Shown here: one piece after another, positions 27,147-35,642 of the stretch
Layout: the number at the start of each line of letters is the position of its first letter
How positions within the stretch are numbered: position 1 is the stretch's first letter
Origin: Streptomyces sp. NBC_01471
GTDB lineage: Bacteria; Actinomycetota; Actinomycetes; Streptomycetales; Streptomycetaceae
Direction: 5' to 3'
Assembly (NCBI RefSeq): GCF_041438865.1
Contig: NZ_CP109450.1
Span: forward strand, 2,645,001-2,709,000
Length of the DNA: 64,000 nt
The notes under the pieces: model-generated
What the model saw: the letters and a program-made list of their open reading frames with translations, nothing else
The model's database searches: none
Told to the model about the DNA's origin: nothing
Program-made: the position numbers and the translations under genes

Positions 27147-27974
27147 TTACGGCTTGGGCAGGGTGCAGCCCGAGCGGCTCAGGTCGATCTTGTTGCCGGT
27201 GCCGACGCACGGCACGATCCCGTACGTCTCCTCGGCGTAGTTGATGCCCTGGTGGATGGTGACGTTGCCGTTCTCGTCCACCTCGCACGGGTTGTTGTCC
27301 GTGCAGCGCTCGCCGTCCTCATTGCCCGTGTTGTTGACGGCGACGACCTTGCCCGTCGCGGTGTCGACCACCGGCGATCCCGAGGTGCCACCGATGGTGT
27401 CGCACGAGGAGGTGTAGCGGAGCGAGTCCTTCCAGGTCCAGTCGCCCTCCTTGAGGCGGTAGACGAAACCGTCCACGTTGCAGCTGTAGATCTTCTTCCA
27501 GTACCCGGAGACCACACTGATCGCCGTCCCCTGCGCGGGGTGCGCGGCGTTGAGCTCCAGCGCGGAGATGCCGTACTTGCTCTGTATCTGCGCGTACGTG
27601 GAGGTGAGCTGGTACAGCGAGATGTCCGTGTCGGTCATCGTGGCGTACGCCACCTTGCTCGCCTTGAGCGTGGCGACCGAACTGCCGGCCGCGTTGAGCA
27701 GCGAGAAGGTGCGGCTGGACGGCTGGTCGGTGATGACCTCACCGGCGGCCGGGAAGCCGGTCTCCAGGCAGTGGCCGTTGGAGAGCACCAGCGCGGGATC
27801 GCCCGGCTGGGAGTCCGGCACGCGGACGACGGAGCCCGAGCAGTTGCTCAGCGCCACCGTTCCCGCGAAGTCGGCCGCTTTGACCGTGGGACGGCTGGTG
27901 GCCGCCACCGCGGGTGTCGCTGCCGCGCCCATGAGGAAAAGGGCGAGCAGTGCGCCGACGAGAGGCTTCTTCAT
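27147..27974 (-). CDS. Secreted trypsin-like serine protease
   Basis: 275 residues. Signal peptide MKKPLVGALLALFLMGAAATPAVA. The S1/V8-type catalytic triad is readable: His in VLSNGHCLE, Asp in TDTDISLYQL and Ser in TIGGTSGSPVVD. Six Cys could form disulfides (SNCSG, GHC, YSCN, SSCDT, CTDNNPC, CVG/GCTL region). There is no long prodomain, unlike the alpha-lytic/SGPA proteases, so it is closer to the V8-like group. ATG at 27974 follows GAGGGG, which lies inside a small GGGGACCCC palindrome. It stands alone, convergent with the chitinase gene. Confidence 0.88.
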   Translation of the reverse strand: MKKPLVGALLALFLMGAAATPAVAATSRPTVKAADFAGTVALSNCSGSVVRVPDSQPGDPALVLSNGHCLETGFPAAGEVITDQPSSRTFSLLNAAGSSVATLKASKVAYATMTDTDISLYQLTSTYAQIQSKYGISALELNAAHPAQGTAISVVSGYWKKIYSCNVDGFVYRLKEGDWTWKDSLRYTSSCDTIGGTSGSPVVDTATGKVVAVNNTGNEDGERCTDNNPCEVDENGNVTIHQGINYAEETYGIVPCVGTGNKIDLSRSGCTLPKP

Positions 27975-28532
27975 GTGGGGGGTCCCCTCTGTGACCGAAG
28001 TTCTTCCGGTTTGACATGCGCATTCTTAACGCACAGGGGGCTCACGGGGAAGGGCCCCTCACTCAGCGGCACCGGAGGCCGCACCACGCCGGCACCACCC
28101 CGGTGCTCCGCCCGCACAGCGCGCACGGGACGGCGCGCACGGGGTGACCACCGCGCGGCCTCCCGAGACACAAATCCGGCCACCCCACGAGCACCGTCAG
28201 TAAACCTGCACACCGAATGCGCAGCCCGGTCACCGTGTCCCGGAAAGAGGCACAACCCGCATAATCGCCCTTGGTCATAAATCCGGGCGTGTCCATTTTG
28301 CTGAAATTCACAGCGCCCCTTCCAATACGGACCTGTGGATCCCGTGAAGGCGCTGTCCCGGCCCGGTGAACGGACCTGCACCCGGCCGCAATTCCCTGCC
28401 CGCACAGCCGCTGACCGGGGACCTTCCGGGTGGATGTGCGAGGCGCCATCGTGCTTTGATCCTCCGCACCGCGGGAGTTGCACCACTGATTCCCGTCCGC
28501 TCGAATTACCCATAAGAAGGGCCGCTCACATC
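27975..28532. other. 558-bp gene-free region upstream of the peptide precursor
   Basis: No convincing gene on either strand. An island near 28255-28330 is richer in A/T than its surroundings (ataatcgccc..., cataaatccggg, ccattttgctgaaattc). It contains a weak promoter-like pair (ttggtc at 28271, cattttg 17 bp later). It probably holds the promoter of the peptide/exporter operon and, at the other end, that of the protease gene. I cannot assign either firmly. Confidence 0.45.
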
Positions 28533-28748
28533 ATGAACACCACTCCCCAGGTTGAGACCCTCGAAATCTCCGACGCCGACCTCGACAACGTCTCCGGCGG
28601 TCTCGTCGGCGGCCTCGTCAACACGGTGACCGGCACGGCCGACTCCGTCGCCCCGGTCTCCGGCGTCGTCGCCGGTGTCACCGGCACGGTCGAGGGCCTG
28701 ACCGGTGTCAACACCGGCGCCGTCACCGGCCTCATCGCCGGCGCCTGA
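28533..28748 (+). CDS. Double-glycine leader peptide precursor (bacteriocin-like)
   Basis: 71 residues. The leader ends LEISDADLDNVSGG (Gly22-Gly23), the double-glycine form cut by C39 peptidase exporters; a second GG at 26-27 offers an alternative site. The remaining ~48 residues are Gly/Val/Thr/Ala-rich (NTVTGTADSVAPVSGVVAG, VTGTVEGLTG) with repeated GxxxG-like spacing and no Cys, Trp, Phe, Tyr, Lys, His or Arg. This suggests a hydrophobic, membrane-active or self-assembling peptide. With no Cys it cannot become a lanthipeptide, and no modifying enzyme lies nearby. Directly downstream are the matching exporter genes. AAGG sits before the ATG at 28533. The gene starts here rather than at an upstream in-frame ATG because that extension is not leader-like. 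Confidence 0.85.
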   Translation: MNTTPQVETLEISDADLDNVSGGLVGGLVNTVTGTADSVAPVSGVVAGVTGTVEGLTGVNTGAVTGLIAGA

Positions 28749-28762
28749 GCCACGGCTCCACT

Positions 28763-28798
28763 CGGGCCCCGGAACCTTCCCCAGGGTTCCGGGGCCCG
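28763..28798 (+). terminator. Hairpin between precursor and exporter genes
   Basis: Perfect 14-bp stem (28763-28776 with 28785-28798) and an 8-base loop, 14 bp after the precursor stop. In peptide operons such a structure often acts as a partial terminator or 3' stabiliser, giving more precursor than exporter message. Confidence 0.75.
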
Positions 28799-28854
28799 AC
28801 GGCGCTCCGGGCCGTGTCCGCGAAGAGCCGTCCGCGACGTAAGGGAAGAACGCC

Positions 28855-29661
28855 GTGCAGTTCCGCCAACAGGCCCTGTCCAAGCTGCAGTCGCCCGAGG
28901 AACTCGACCTTCCCGTGCGTCTCGCCCGGCCGCAGGGGCTGCTCGCCCTGGTGGTGACGGTCGTCGTGATGGCCGCCGCCGCCGTGTGGACGGTGACCGG
29001 GTCCGTGTCGTCGACGCTGCGCGCACCCGGCATCCTCACGTACGCGCAGGGCAGTTACGTCCTCCAGAGCCCCGTCACCGGTCAGGTCACGGGCGTGCTC
29101 GCCAAGGAGGGGCAGCGCCTGGCCGCCGGCGCGCCGGTCCTCAAGGTCCGTACGGCGCGGGGCGACCGGCTCGTCCGCGCCATCGACGCGGGCCGGGTCA
29201 CCACGCTCGTCGCCGGGATCGGCGCGGTCGTCACCACCGGCGCCGACGTCGCCACCGTGGAGAAGACCCGCAGCACCCGGGATCCCCTGCTCGCCCTCGT
29301 GTACGTCCCGGCGGACAGCGCGGGGACCGTACCGGTCGGCGCGGACGTCGATCTCACCGTCCAGTCGGCCCCGGCCCAGCAGTACGGACTGCTGCGGGGC
29401 CGCGTCAAGGCGGTGGGGCGCGGCGCGCAGACCCGGCAGCAGACAGCCGGCCTCCTCGGCGACAAGGAACTGGCCGCGCAGTTCACGAAGGGCGGCCCGA
29501 AGGTCGCGGTGCTCGTGAAGCTGGTCGCGTCGTCCGCCGCGAAGTCGGGCTACGCGTGGTCGTCATCCAACGGACCGCCGTACGCACTCGACTCCATGAC
29601 CCCGGCCTCCGGCGCCGTGCACCTCGCCGAGCAGCGCCCGATCGATTGGCTGCTCCCGTGA
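28855..29661 (+). CDS. HlyD-type membrane-fusion protein of an NHLM-type exporter
   Basis: 268 residues. It begins FRQQALSKLQSPEELDLPVRLARPQGLLAL, the typical opening of NHLM bacteriocin-system secretion proteins, then one membrane span (LLALVVTVVVMAAAAVWTV). Next come a barrel-sandwich/lipoyl half (GSYVLQSPVTGQVTGVLAKEGQRLAAGAPVLKVR; IDAGRVTTLVAGIGAVVTTGADVATVE) and a beta-barrel region. It lacks the long coiled coil of Gram-negative HlyD proteins, as expected for a Gram-positive exporter. GTG at 28855 follows AAGGGAAG. Its stop overlaps the next start (GTGA). Confidence 0.88.
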   Translation: MQFRQQALSKLQSPEELDLPVRLARPQGLLALVVTVVVMAAAAVWTVTGSVSSTLRAPGILTYAQGSYVLQSPVTGQVTGVLAKEGQRLAAGAPVLKVRTARGDRLVRAIDAGRVTTLVAGIGAVVTTGADVATVEKTRSTRDPLLALVYVPADSAGTVPVGADVDLTVQSAPAQQYGLLRGRVKAVGRGAQTRQQTAGLLGDKELAAQFTKGGPKVAVLVKLVASSAAKSGYAWSSSNGPPYALDSMTPASGAVHLAEQRPIDWLLP

Positions 29662-31898
29662 GCCCCTCCCCCGCCGCCCAGCGGCAGCTGCCGCCGGCCG
29701 GCCACGGCCGCCGCCGGGCACGCCCCGCGCCCAGGCCGCAGCGCCGCCACCGGACGGTACGGACCCCCACCGTCCTCCAGATGGAGGCCGTCGAGTGCGG
29801 CGCCGCCGCCCTGGCCATGGTCCTCGCCCACCACGGCCGCCACGTCCCCCTCGAAGAGCTCCGCATCGCCTGCGGCGTCTCGCGCGACGGCTCGCGGGCC
29901 AGCAACCTCCTCAAGGCGGCCCGCAGTTACGGACTGACGGCCAGGGGCATGCAGATGGAACCGGCCGCCCTCGCCGAGGTCCAGGCGCCCGCGATCCTCT
30001 TCTGGGAGTTCAACCACTACGTCGTCTACGACGGCACGGGCCGGCGCTTCGGACGGCGCGGCGTGCACATCAACGACCCGGACAAGGGGCGCAGGTTCGT
30101 GCCCGCCGAGGACTTCGACACCAGTTTCACCGGCGTCGTCCTCGTCCTCGAACCGGGCGACGGCTTCCGCGGGGGCGGCCGGAGACCGGGCGTCCTGCGG
30201 GCGCTGCCCGCGCGCCTCCGCGGCACCACGGGCACGATGCTCGCGGCCCTCCTCGCCAGCCTGCTCCTGGTCGCGGCCGGCGCGGCGCTGCCCGCGCTCA
30301 GCCGTACCTACATCGACATGTTCCTGATCGGCGACCGGACCTCGCTGCTGGGCGCGCTGTTCACCTCGATGGCCACGATGGTGGGGCTCACCGCCGTTCT
30401 CACCTGGCTCCAGCAGGCGAACCTGCTGCGCGGGCGCATCATCGCGTCGACCCTGAGCAGCGCACGCTTCCTGGGCCATCTGCTGCGGCTCCCCGTGACG
30501 TTCTTCGCGCAGCGCAGCCCGGCCGACCTGGTGCAGCGCCTCCAGTCGAACGACGCGGTCGCCGAGACCCTCGCCCGCGATCTGACCGCCGCCGGGGTCG
30601 ACGGCGTGGTGGTGCTGCTGTACGCGGCGCTGCTGTGGACGTACGACCCGCAGCTGACGCTCGTCGGCGTGGGCGTCGCGCTCGGCAACGTCGTCGCGAT
30701 GCGGATCGTGATCCGGCTGCGCGCCACGCGGACGCAGAAGCTGCGCGCGGACACGGCCCGGCTCACCAACACCGCGTACACGGGCCTCCAGCTGATCGAG
30801 ACGATGAAGGCGACCGGCGGCGAGAACGGCTACTTCCGGCGCTGGGCCGGGCAGCACGCCACCACCCTGGAGGAGCAGCAGCGCCTCGGGGTGCCGAGCG
30901 CGTGGCTGGGCATCGTGGCGCCGACCCTGGCGACGCTGAACAGCGCGCTGATCCTGTGGATCGGCGGTCTGCGCGCGGTCGAGGGGCATCTGTCGGTGGG
31001 GCTCCTCGTGGCGTTCCAGGCGCTCGTGGTGCGCTTCACCGCGCCGATCACCCGCCTCAACGGCGTCGCGGGCCGTATCCAGGACTTCGCCGCCGACGTG
31101 ACGCGTCTGAAGGACGTCGAGAGCTTTCCCGCGGACTCCCTGTACACCCGCTCCGACCCGGCCGCGGACACCCGCCGCCTGAAGGGGCACGTCACGCTCG
31201 ACGACGTCACGTTCGGCTACAGCCCGCTCGACAAGCCGCTCCTGACGGGCTTCTCGCTGGCCGTCGGACCGGGGCAGCAGGTCGCCCTCGTGGGCGGCTC
31301 GGGCAGCGGCAAGTCGACGGTGTCGCGGCTGATCTCCGGTCTGTACAGCCCGTGGGAGGGCACGATCCGGATCGACGGGCAGCGGCTTGAGGACATCCCT
31401 CGGGGCGCCCTGACCGCGTCCGTGTCGTTCGTCGACCAGGACGTGTTCCTCTTCGAGGGCACGGTCCGCGACAACGTCGCCCTGTGGGATCCGTCGATCC
31501 CGGACGAGGCGGTCGTCGACGCGCTCAGGGACGCGGCGCTGTACGACGTCGTGGCGCGCAGGCCCGGCGGCATCCGGGGCCGGGTCGAGCAGGACGGGCG
31601 GAACTTCTCCGGCGGGCAGCGCCAGCGGCTCGAAATCGCGCGAGCCCTGGTCCGGCGGCCGAGCGTCCTCGTGCTCGACGAGGTGACCAGCGCCCTGGAC
31701 GCCGGGACCGAGCACGTCATCATCGACAATCTGCGGCGCCGCGGCTGCGCCTGTGTGGTGATCGCGCACCGCCTCAGCACGGTCCGCGACAGCGACGAGA
31801 TCGTGGTCCTCGACCACGGCGAGGTCGTGGAGCGCGGCCGCCACGAGGAACTGGTCGCCGCCGGAGGGCCGTACGCCGAACTGGTCAGGGAGCACTGA
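29658..31898 (+). CDS. Peptidase C39-containing ABC exporter (NHLM type)
   Basis: 746 residues. After a basic N-terminus comes the C39 cysteine-peptidase domain with Cys47 (AVECGAAALAMVLAHHG), His120 (FNHYVVYDG) and Asp140 (INDPD), the catalytic triad that cleaves after GG leaders. An ABC transporter membrane domain at about 195-480 follows, then the ATPase with GGSGSGKST, Q-loop VDQDVFLFEG, signature SGGQRQRLEIARAL and Walker B VLVLDEVTSALD. It should remove the leader of the adjacent 71-residue precursor during export. GTG at 29658 overlaps the upstream stop by 4 bp. Complete, with no missing motif. Confidence 0.93.
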   Translation: MSPSPAAQRQLPPAGHGRRRARPAPRPQRRHRTVRTPTVLQMEAVECGAAALAMVLAHHGRHVPLEELRIACGVSRDGSRASNLLKAARSYGLTARGMQMEPAALAEVQAPAILFWEFNHYVVYDGTGRRFGRRGVHINDPDKGRRFVPAEDFDTSFTGVVLVLEPGDGFRGGGRRPGVLRALPARLRGTTGTMLAALLASLLLVAAGAALPALSRTYIDMFLIGDRTSLLGALFTSMATMVGLTAVLTWLQQANLLRGRIIASTLSSARFLGHLLRLPVTFFAQRSPADLVQRLQSNDAVAETLARDLTAAGVDGVVVLLYAALLWTYDPQLTLVGVGVALGNVVAMRIVIRLRATRTQKLRADTARLTNTAYTGLQLIETMKATGGENGYFRRWAGQHATTLEEQQRLGVPSAWLGIVAPTLATLNSALILWIGGLRAVEGHLSVGLLVAFQALVVRFTAPITRLNGVAGRIQDFAADVTRLKDVESFPADSLYTRSDPAADTRRLKGHVTLDDVTFGYSPLDKPLLTGFSLAVGPGQQVALVGGSGSGKSTVSRLISGLYSPWEGTIRIDGQRLEDIPRGALTASVSFVDQDVFLFEGTVRDNVALWDPSIPDEAVVDALRDAALYDVVARRPGGIRGRVEQDGRNFSGGQRQRLEIARALVRRPSVLVLDEVTSALDAGTEHVIIDNLRRRGCACVVIAHRLSTVRDSDEIVVLDHGEVVERGRHEELVAAGGPYAELVREH

Positions 31899-31900
31899 AC

Positions 31901-34756
31901 ATGACGTACACGGGCCAGGAGAACGCGGCGGGCGACCAGGTGACCGCCGCCTTCGGCGCGCTGGGCGTGCCGGTGGACTGCACCGGCCTGCGCAGCCTGC
32001 CACTTGAGGGGCCCCAGGTCCTGTGGCTCGTCGTCGGGGGCGCGCTCGACCTGTTCGCGGTGGACGCCGCCGCGCAGGGGCACTGGCACTTCCTGGGCCG
32101 GCTGGAGGCGGGGACACTGCTCCTCGGGCCGGTCGAGGGCCCGCAGCACACCCTGGTGGGGCGGCCGCTCCGGGGCTGCGTGCTGCGCCGGATCGCGCTG
32201 CGGGAACTACAGGTCCCCGACCACGGCGACGGCTCGTGGGCGCACGACCAGCAGTACCTCAGCCAGTACGACACCCAGGACTCGGCCCTGAGCCTGCTGG
32301 AGCACGCCTTCGCGCTGGGCGCGGGCCGCAGCCAGCGGGTGCTGTTCGAGGCCCCGCTCGACGGCAGGACCGCGGGCGACGACTCCGTGGGCGACGACGA
32401 CATCCTGTGGCTGCCGGTCATGCCGGGCAGCGTGCAGTACGGGGCCTCGTACAGCGCGGACGCGGCCGGCGACCTGCTGGTCGACGGGGCGATGTGGCAG
32501 CGCATGGTCAATCAGCAGTTCCGGCTGCTCGCCGCCCTCGACCGGTGGATCGAGCGCCTGGAGCGTGCGCACGAGACCCGTACGGCAGCCGGGATCAAGG
32601 CGGGCGAGACCGTCCGCGAGAACGCCGACCGGACACTGATCGCGTCCATCGGCCGTCAGGGCAGGGGAAGTTCACGACACGCGTCCTCCCGGGCCGGTGA
32701 CGACGCGACGTACGGCGCGTGCAAGCTGGTCGCCGACGCGGCCGGGATCGCGCTCACCGAGCCCGCACGGAGCGGGGCCGTGAGCGAGCGGATCGACCCG
32801 GTGGAGCAGATCGCGGTCGCCTCGCGGATCCGCAGCCGCGGCGTCCGTCTCGACGGCCGCTGGTGGCGCGAGAACACCGGCCCCCTGGTGGGGTACCGGG
32901 CCGCGTCCGGCACCCCGGTCGCGCTCCTGTGGCGGCGCGGCGGGTACGAGGCGGTGCACCCCTCCAGCGGGCGGCCCACCCGGATCGACGACGGCAACGC
33001 GGACGGGTTCGAACCGCGGGCCGTGATGCTGTACCGGCCGCTGCCCGACCGGCCGCTCGGCCCGCTGCGGCTGCTGCGGTTCAGTGCGCGCGGCACCCGG
33101 GGCGACGTACGGAACCTGCTCGGCGCGGGCCTGGTGACCGTCGCGATCGGCGCCCTGGTGCCGGTCGCGACCGGGCGGGTCCTCGGCGAGTACGTGCCGA
33201 ACGCCGAGTCGGACCTGATCGTCCAGGTGTCCCTCGCGGTGATGGTGACGAGCATCGTGTCGGCGGCGTTCATGCTGTTGCAGAACCTGACGGTGCTGCG
33301 GATGGAGGGCCGGATCGAGGGCGCCCTGCAACCAGCCGTGTGGGACCGGCTGTTGCGGCTGCCGACGCGCTTCTTCGCCTCGCGCTCCACGGGCGAACTG
33401 GCCAGTGCGGCGATGGGCGTCAGCGCGATCCGCCGGCTCCTGTCGGGTGTGGGCCCCCTGGTGGTGCAGGCGGGCACGGTCGGCGTGATGAACCTCGTCC
33501 TGCTGCTCTGCTACAGCGTGCCCCTCGCGCTGACCGCCCTCGGCATGCTGGCGGTGATCGCGGCCGTCTTCCTCACCCTCGGGCTGTGGGAGCTGCGCTG
33601 GCAGCGGCGCCTCGTGGTGCTCGGCAACAAGCTCAACAACCAGGCGTTCCAGACGCTGCGCGGCCTGCCCAAGCTGCGTGTCGCGGGCGCGGAGAGCTTC
33701 GCGTACGCCGCGTGGGCCGGGGAGTTCGCGCGCAGCAGGGAGCTCCAGCGCCGCGCGGGACGCGTCAAGAACCTGACCACGGTCCTCAACTCCGTCTATC
33801 TGCCGCTGTGTTCACTGGTGATGTTCATGCTGCTCGCCGGCCCGGCCCGGGGCAGCATGTCGGCGGGCGACTTCCTCACGTTCAGCACCGCGGTGACGAT
33901 GCTGCTCACCTCGGTCACGCAGCTCACGGGCGCGACGCTCTCGGCGGCCGCGGTCCTTCCGATGTTCGAGCAGATCAAGCCGGTCCTCGACGCGGCGCCC
34001 GAGGTACCCGCCGCCAGCACCCAGCCGGGTGTCCTGACGGGGGAGATCGAGGCGCGCGGGGTGTCCTTCCGGTACACGGACGACGGCCCGCTCGTCCTCG
34101 ACGACGTGTCGCTGTCCGTCCGGCCGGGCGAGTTCGTGGCGGTCGTCGGCCCGAGCGGCTGCGGCAAGTCGACGCTCCTGCGGCTCCTCATCGGCTTCGA
34201 CCGGCCGGTCGCGGGCGGTGTCCTGTACGACGGCCAGGACCTCACGGCGCTCGACCGGGCGGCGGTGCGCCGGCAGTGCGGGGTCGTGCTGCAGAACGCG
34301 CAACCGCTGACCGGTTCGATCCTGGACTGCATCTGCGGCGCCGAGGTGTTCACGCAGGAGGAGGCGTGGGAGGCGGCGGCGATGGCGGGTCTCGCCGAGG
34401 ACATCAAGCGGATGCCGATGGGGCTGCACACGATGATCGTCGGTGGCGGCGCGATCTCGGGCGGACAGCGCCAGCGCCTCATGATCGCGCAGGCGCTGAT
34501 CCGGCGCCCCCGCATCCTGTTCTTCGACGAGGCCACGAGCGCGCTCGACAACGAGACCCAGCGCACCGTCATCGACAGCACGCGCGCCCTGAACGCGACC
34601 CGGATCGTCATCGCGCACCGCCTGTCGACGGTGATGGACGCGGACCGGGTCGTCGTCATGGCGGACGGGCGCATCGTCCAGCAGGGCCCGCCGGATCAAC
34701 TCCTCGCGGACACGGGCGGCCGCCTGCACGAACTGGTGCGGCGCCAGATGGCGTAG
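31901..34756 (+). CDS. Second NHLM-type ABC exporter
   Basis: 951 residues. The first ~400 form a non-ABC region: a beta-rich sensory-looking start (PQVLWLVVGGALDLFAVDA, LLLGPVEGPQHTLVG) and a later IRSRGVRLDGRWWRENTGPLVGYRA segment, as in NHLM ATP-binding exporters. Five to six membrane helices lie at about 405-690. The ATPase has GPSGCGKST, VLQNAQPLTGSI, SGGQRQRLMIAQALI and ILFFDEATSALD. There is no peptidase domain; it presumably pairs with the C39 exporter. It begins 2 bp after the previous stop. The start is fixed by position, since the frame is open far upstream inside the previous gene. Confidence 0.92.
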   Translation: MTYTGQENAAGDQVTAAFGALGVPVDCTGLRSLPLEGPQVLWLVVGGALDLFAVDAAAQGHWHFLGRLEAGTLLLGPVEGPQHTLVGRPLRGCVLRRIALRELQVPDHGDGSWAHDQQYLSQYDTQDSALSLLEHAFALGAGRSQRVLFEAPLDGRTAGDDSVGDDDILWLPVMPGSVQYGASYSADAAGDLLVDGAMWQRMVNQQFRLLAALDRWIERLERAHETRTAAGIKAGETVRENADRTLIASIGRQGRGSSRHASSRAGDDATYGACKLVADAAGIALTEPARSGAVSERIDPVEQIAVASRIRSRGVRLDGRWWRENTGPLVGYRAASGTPVALLWRRGGYEAVHPSSGRPTRIDDGNADGFEPRAVMLYRPLPDRPLGPLRLLRFSARGTRGDVRNLLGAGLVTVAIGALVPVATGRVLGEYVPNAESDLIVQVSLAVMVTSIVSAAFMLLQNLTVLRMEGRIEGALQPAVWDRLLRLPTRFFASRSTGELASAAMGVSAIRRLLSGVGPLVVQAGTVGVMNLVLLLCYSVPLALTALGMLAVIAAVFLTLGLWELRWQRRLVVLGNKLNNQAFQTLRGLPKLRVAGAESFAYAAWAGEFARSRELQRRAGRVKNLTTVLNSVYLPLCSLVMFMLLAGPARGSMSAGDFLTFSTAVTMLLTSVTQLTGATLSAAAVLPMFEQIKPVLDAAPEVPAASTQPGVLTGEIEARGVSFRYTDDGPLVLDDVSLSVRPGEFVAVVGPSGCGKSTLLRLLIGFDRPVAGGVLYDGQDLTALDRAAVRRQCGVVLQNAQPLTGSILDCICGAEVFTQEEAWEAAAMAGLAEDIKRMPMGLHTMIVGGGAISGGQRQRLMIAQALIRRPRILFFDEATSALDNETQRTVIDSTRALNATRIVIAHRLSTVMDADRVVVMADGRIVQQGPPDQLLADTGGRLHELVRRQMA

Positions 34757-34810
34757 GCCGTGTCCCGTAAATGATCCGGCTGCCCGGCCCGGTCGCCCGT
34801 CCGGAGTCCC

Positions 34811-35353
34811 CTACGAGGCGGGGAACCGGCCGCAGAGCCAGTTGCCAGGCTCCGCCGGGTCGTCGCTGATCCAGAACTGGCGCCACAGCAGGGCGAACTC
34901 GTCACGGCTGAGGTGACCGTCGCCGTTCAGGTCGAGCAGTTCGAAGACGCCCGTCATGTCGGCGGACCGTCCGTTCCAGGTCTCGACGAGACTGCGGTGC
35001 TCCTCCGGGGAGATCACACCGTCGCCGTTGGCGTCCACGGCGTCGAAGATGGTGTCGGCCGTCGCCTCCACGTCCGCGACCATGGCGGGCAGCAGGTCGA
35101 CCAGGGCCAGGAGTTCACCCATGTCGATCGCCCCGTCCCCATTGGCGTCACCGGTTTCCAGCAGCGCCGCCCACCACCCCATCAGCAGCGTCTCCATCCG
35201 CGCGCCGAGCTCCGTCCCCGGTCCGGCCGCGGGCAGCCGGCTCCAGCGGGCGACGAGCGCCCGGAAATCGTTCTCGCGCAGCAGACCGTCACCGTCCGCG
35301 TCGAACGCCGCGAACATCTCCCTGAGCTTGCGCTCCTGAAAGGCACTGGCCAC
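34811..35353 (-). CDS. Four EF-hand calcium-binding protein
   Basis: 180 residues, soluble. Four canonical loops are visible: DADGDGLLRENDF, DANGDGAIDMGEL, DANGDGVISPEEH and DLNGDGHLSRDEF. All keep Asp at 1, 3 and 5, Gly at 6 and an acidic residue at 12, so all four should bind calcium. The spacing (two hands far apart, then two close) is like calerythrin/sarcoplasmic calcium-binding proteins known in actinobacteria. GTG at 35353 follows GGGAGG. It converges on the exporter operon with a 54-bp gap; a functional link is not shown. Confidence 0.9.
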   Translation of the reverse strand: MASAFQERKLREMFAAFDADGDGLLRENDFRALVARWSRLPAAGPGTELGARMETLLMGWWAALLETGDANGDGAIDMGELLALVDLLPAMVADVEATADTIFDAVDANGDGVISPEEHRSLVETWNGRSADMTGVFELLDLNGDGHLSRDEFALLWRQFWISDDPAEPGNWLCGRFPAS

Positions 35354-35537
35354 GAGCAGCCTCCCTCGGCGAGGACGCGGCCCACGAACCGGCGGCAACC
35401 GCCGTACGGGTCCGCTGTCAGCACATAACTCTAGGCCGGGACACGCCCTCACCAGTACGGGAACATCTGCTCGGGCGTTCACCCCATCCCCTCCCCCGGA
35501 GCGTCGGTGGGCCGGTCACGTGTCCGGTGACGGAAGA

Positions 35538-35569
35538 GCGCCCCGGACGCGGCGTCGCGTCCGGGGCGC
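35538..35569 (-). terminator. Hairpin, probably the original gntP terminator
   Basis: Perfect 13-bp stem (35538-35550 with 35557-35569) and a 6-base loop. Before the insertion element arrived it would have lain about 75 bp beyond the GntP permease stop codon. The element now separates them by 1.5 kb. No other minus-strand gene ends here. Confidence 0.6.
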
Positions 35570-35590
35570 CCGGTCCGGTCCGGGCGGAAG

Positions 35591-35642
35591 GCCCCGGATC
35601 AGCAGCCCTGGATCAACGGCCCTGGATCAGCGGCCCTAGATC
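35591..35642. repeat. 14-bp tandem repeat interrupted by the IS element
   Basis: Three and a half copies of gcccyrgatcarcr-like units lie at 35591-35604, 35605-35618, 35619-35632 and 35633-35642 (partial). The last copy is also the left target duplication of the IS. In the uninterrupted chromosome the array ran into the stop codon of the GntP gene. Confidence 0.75.

Noticed and set aside
28533..28748. Precursor as a lanthipeptide
   Set aside because: The core has no Cys, so no lanthionine can form, and no LanM/LanBC gene is near.
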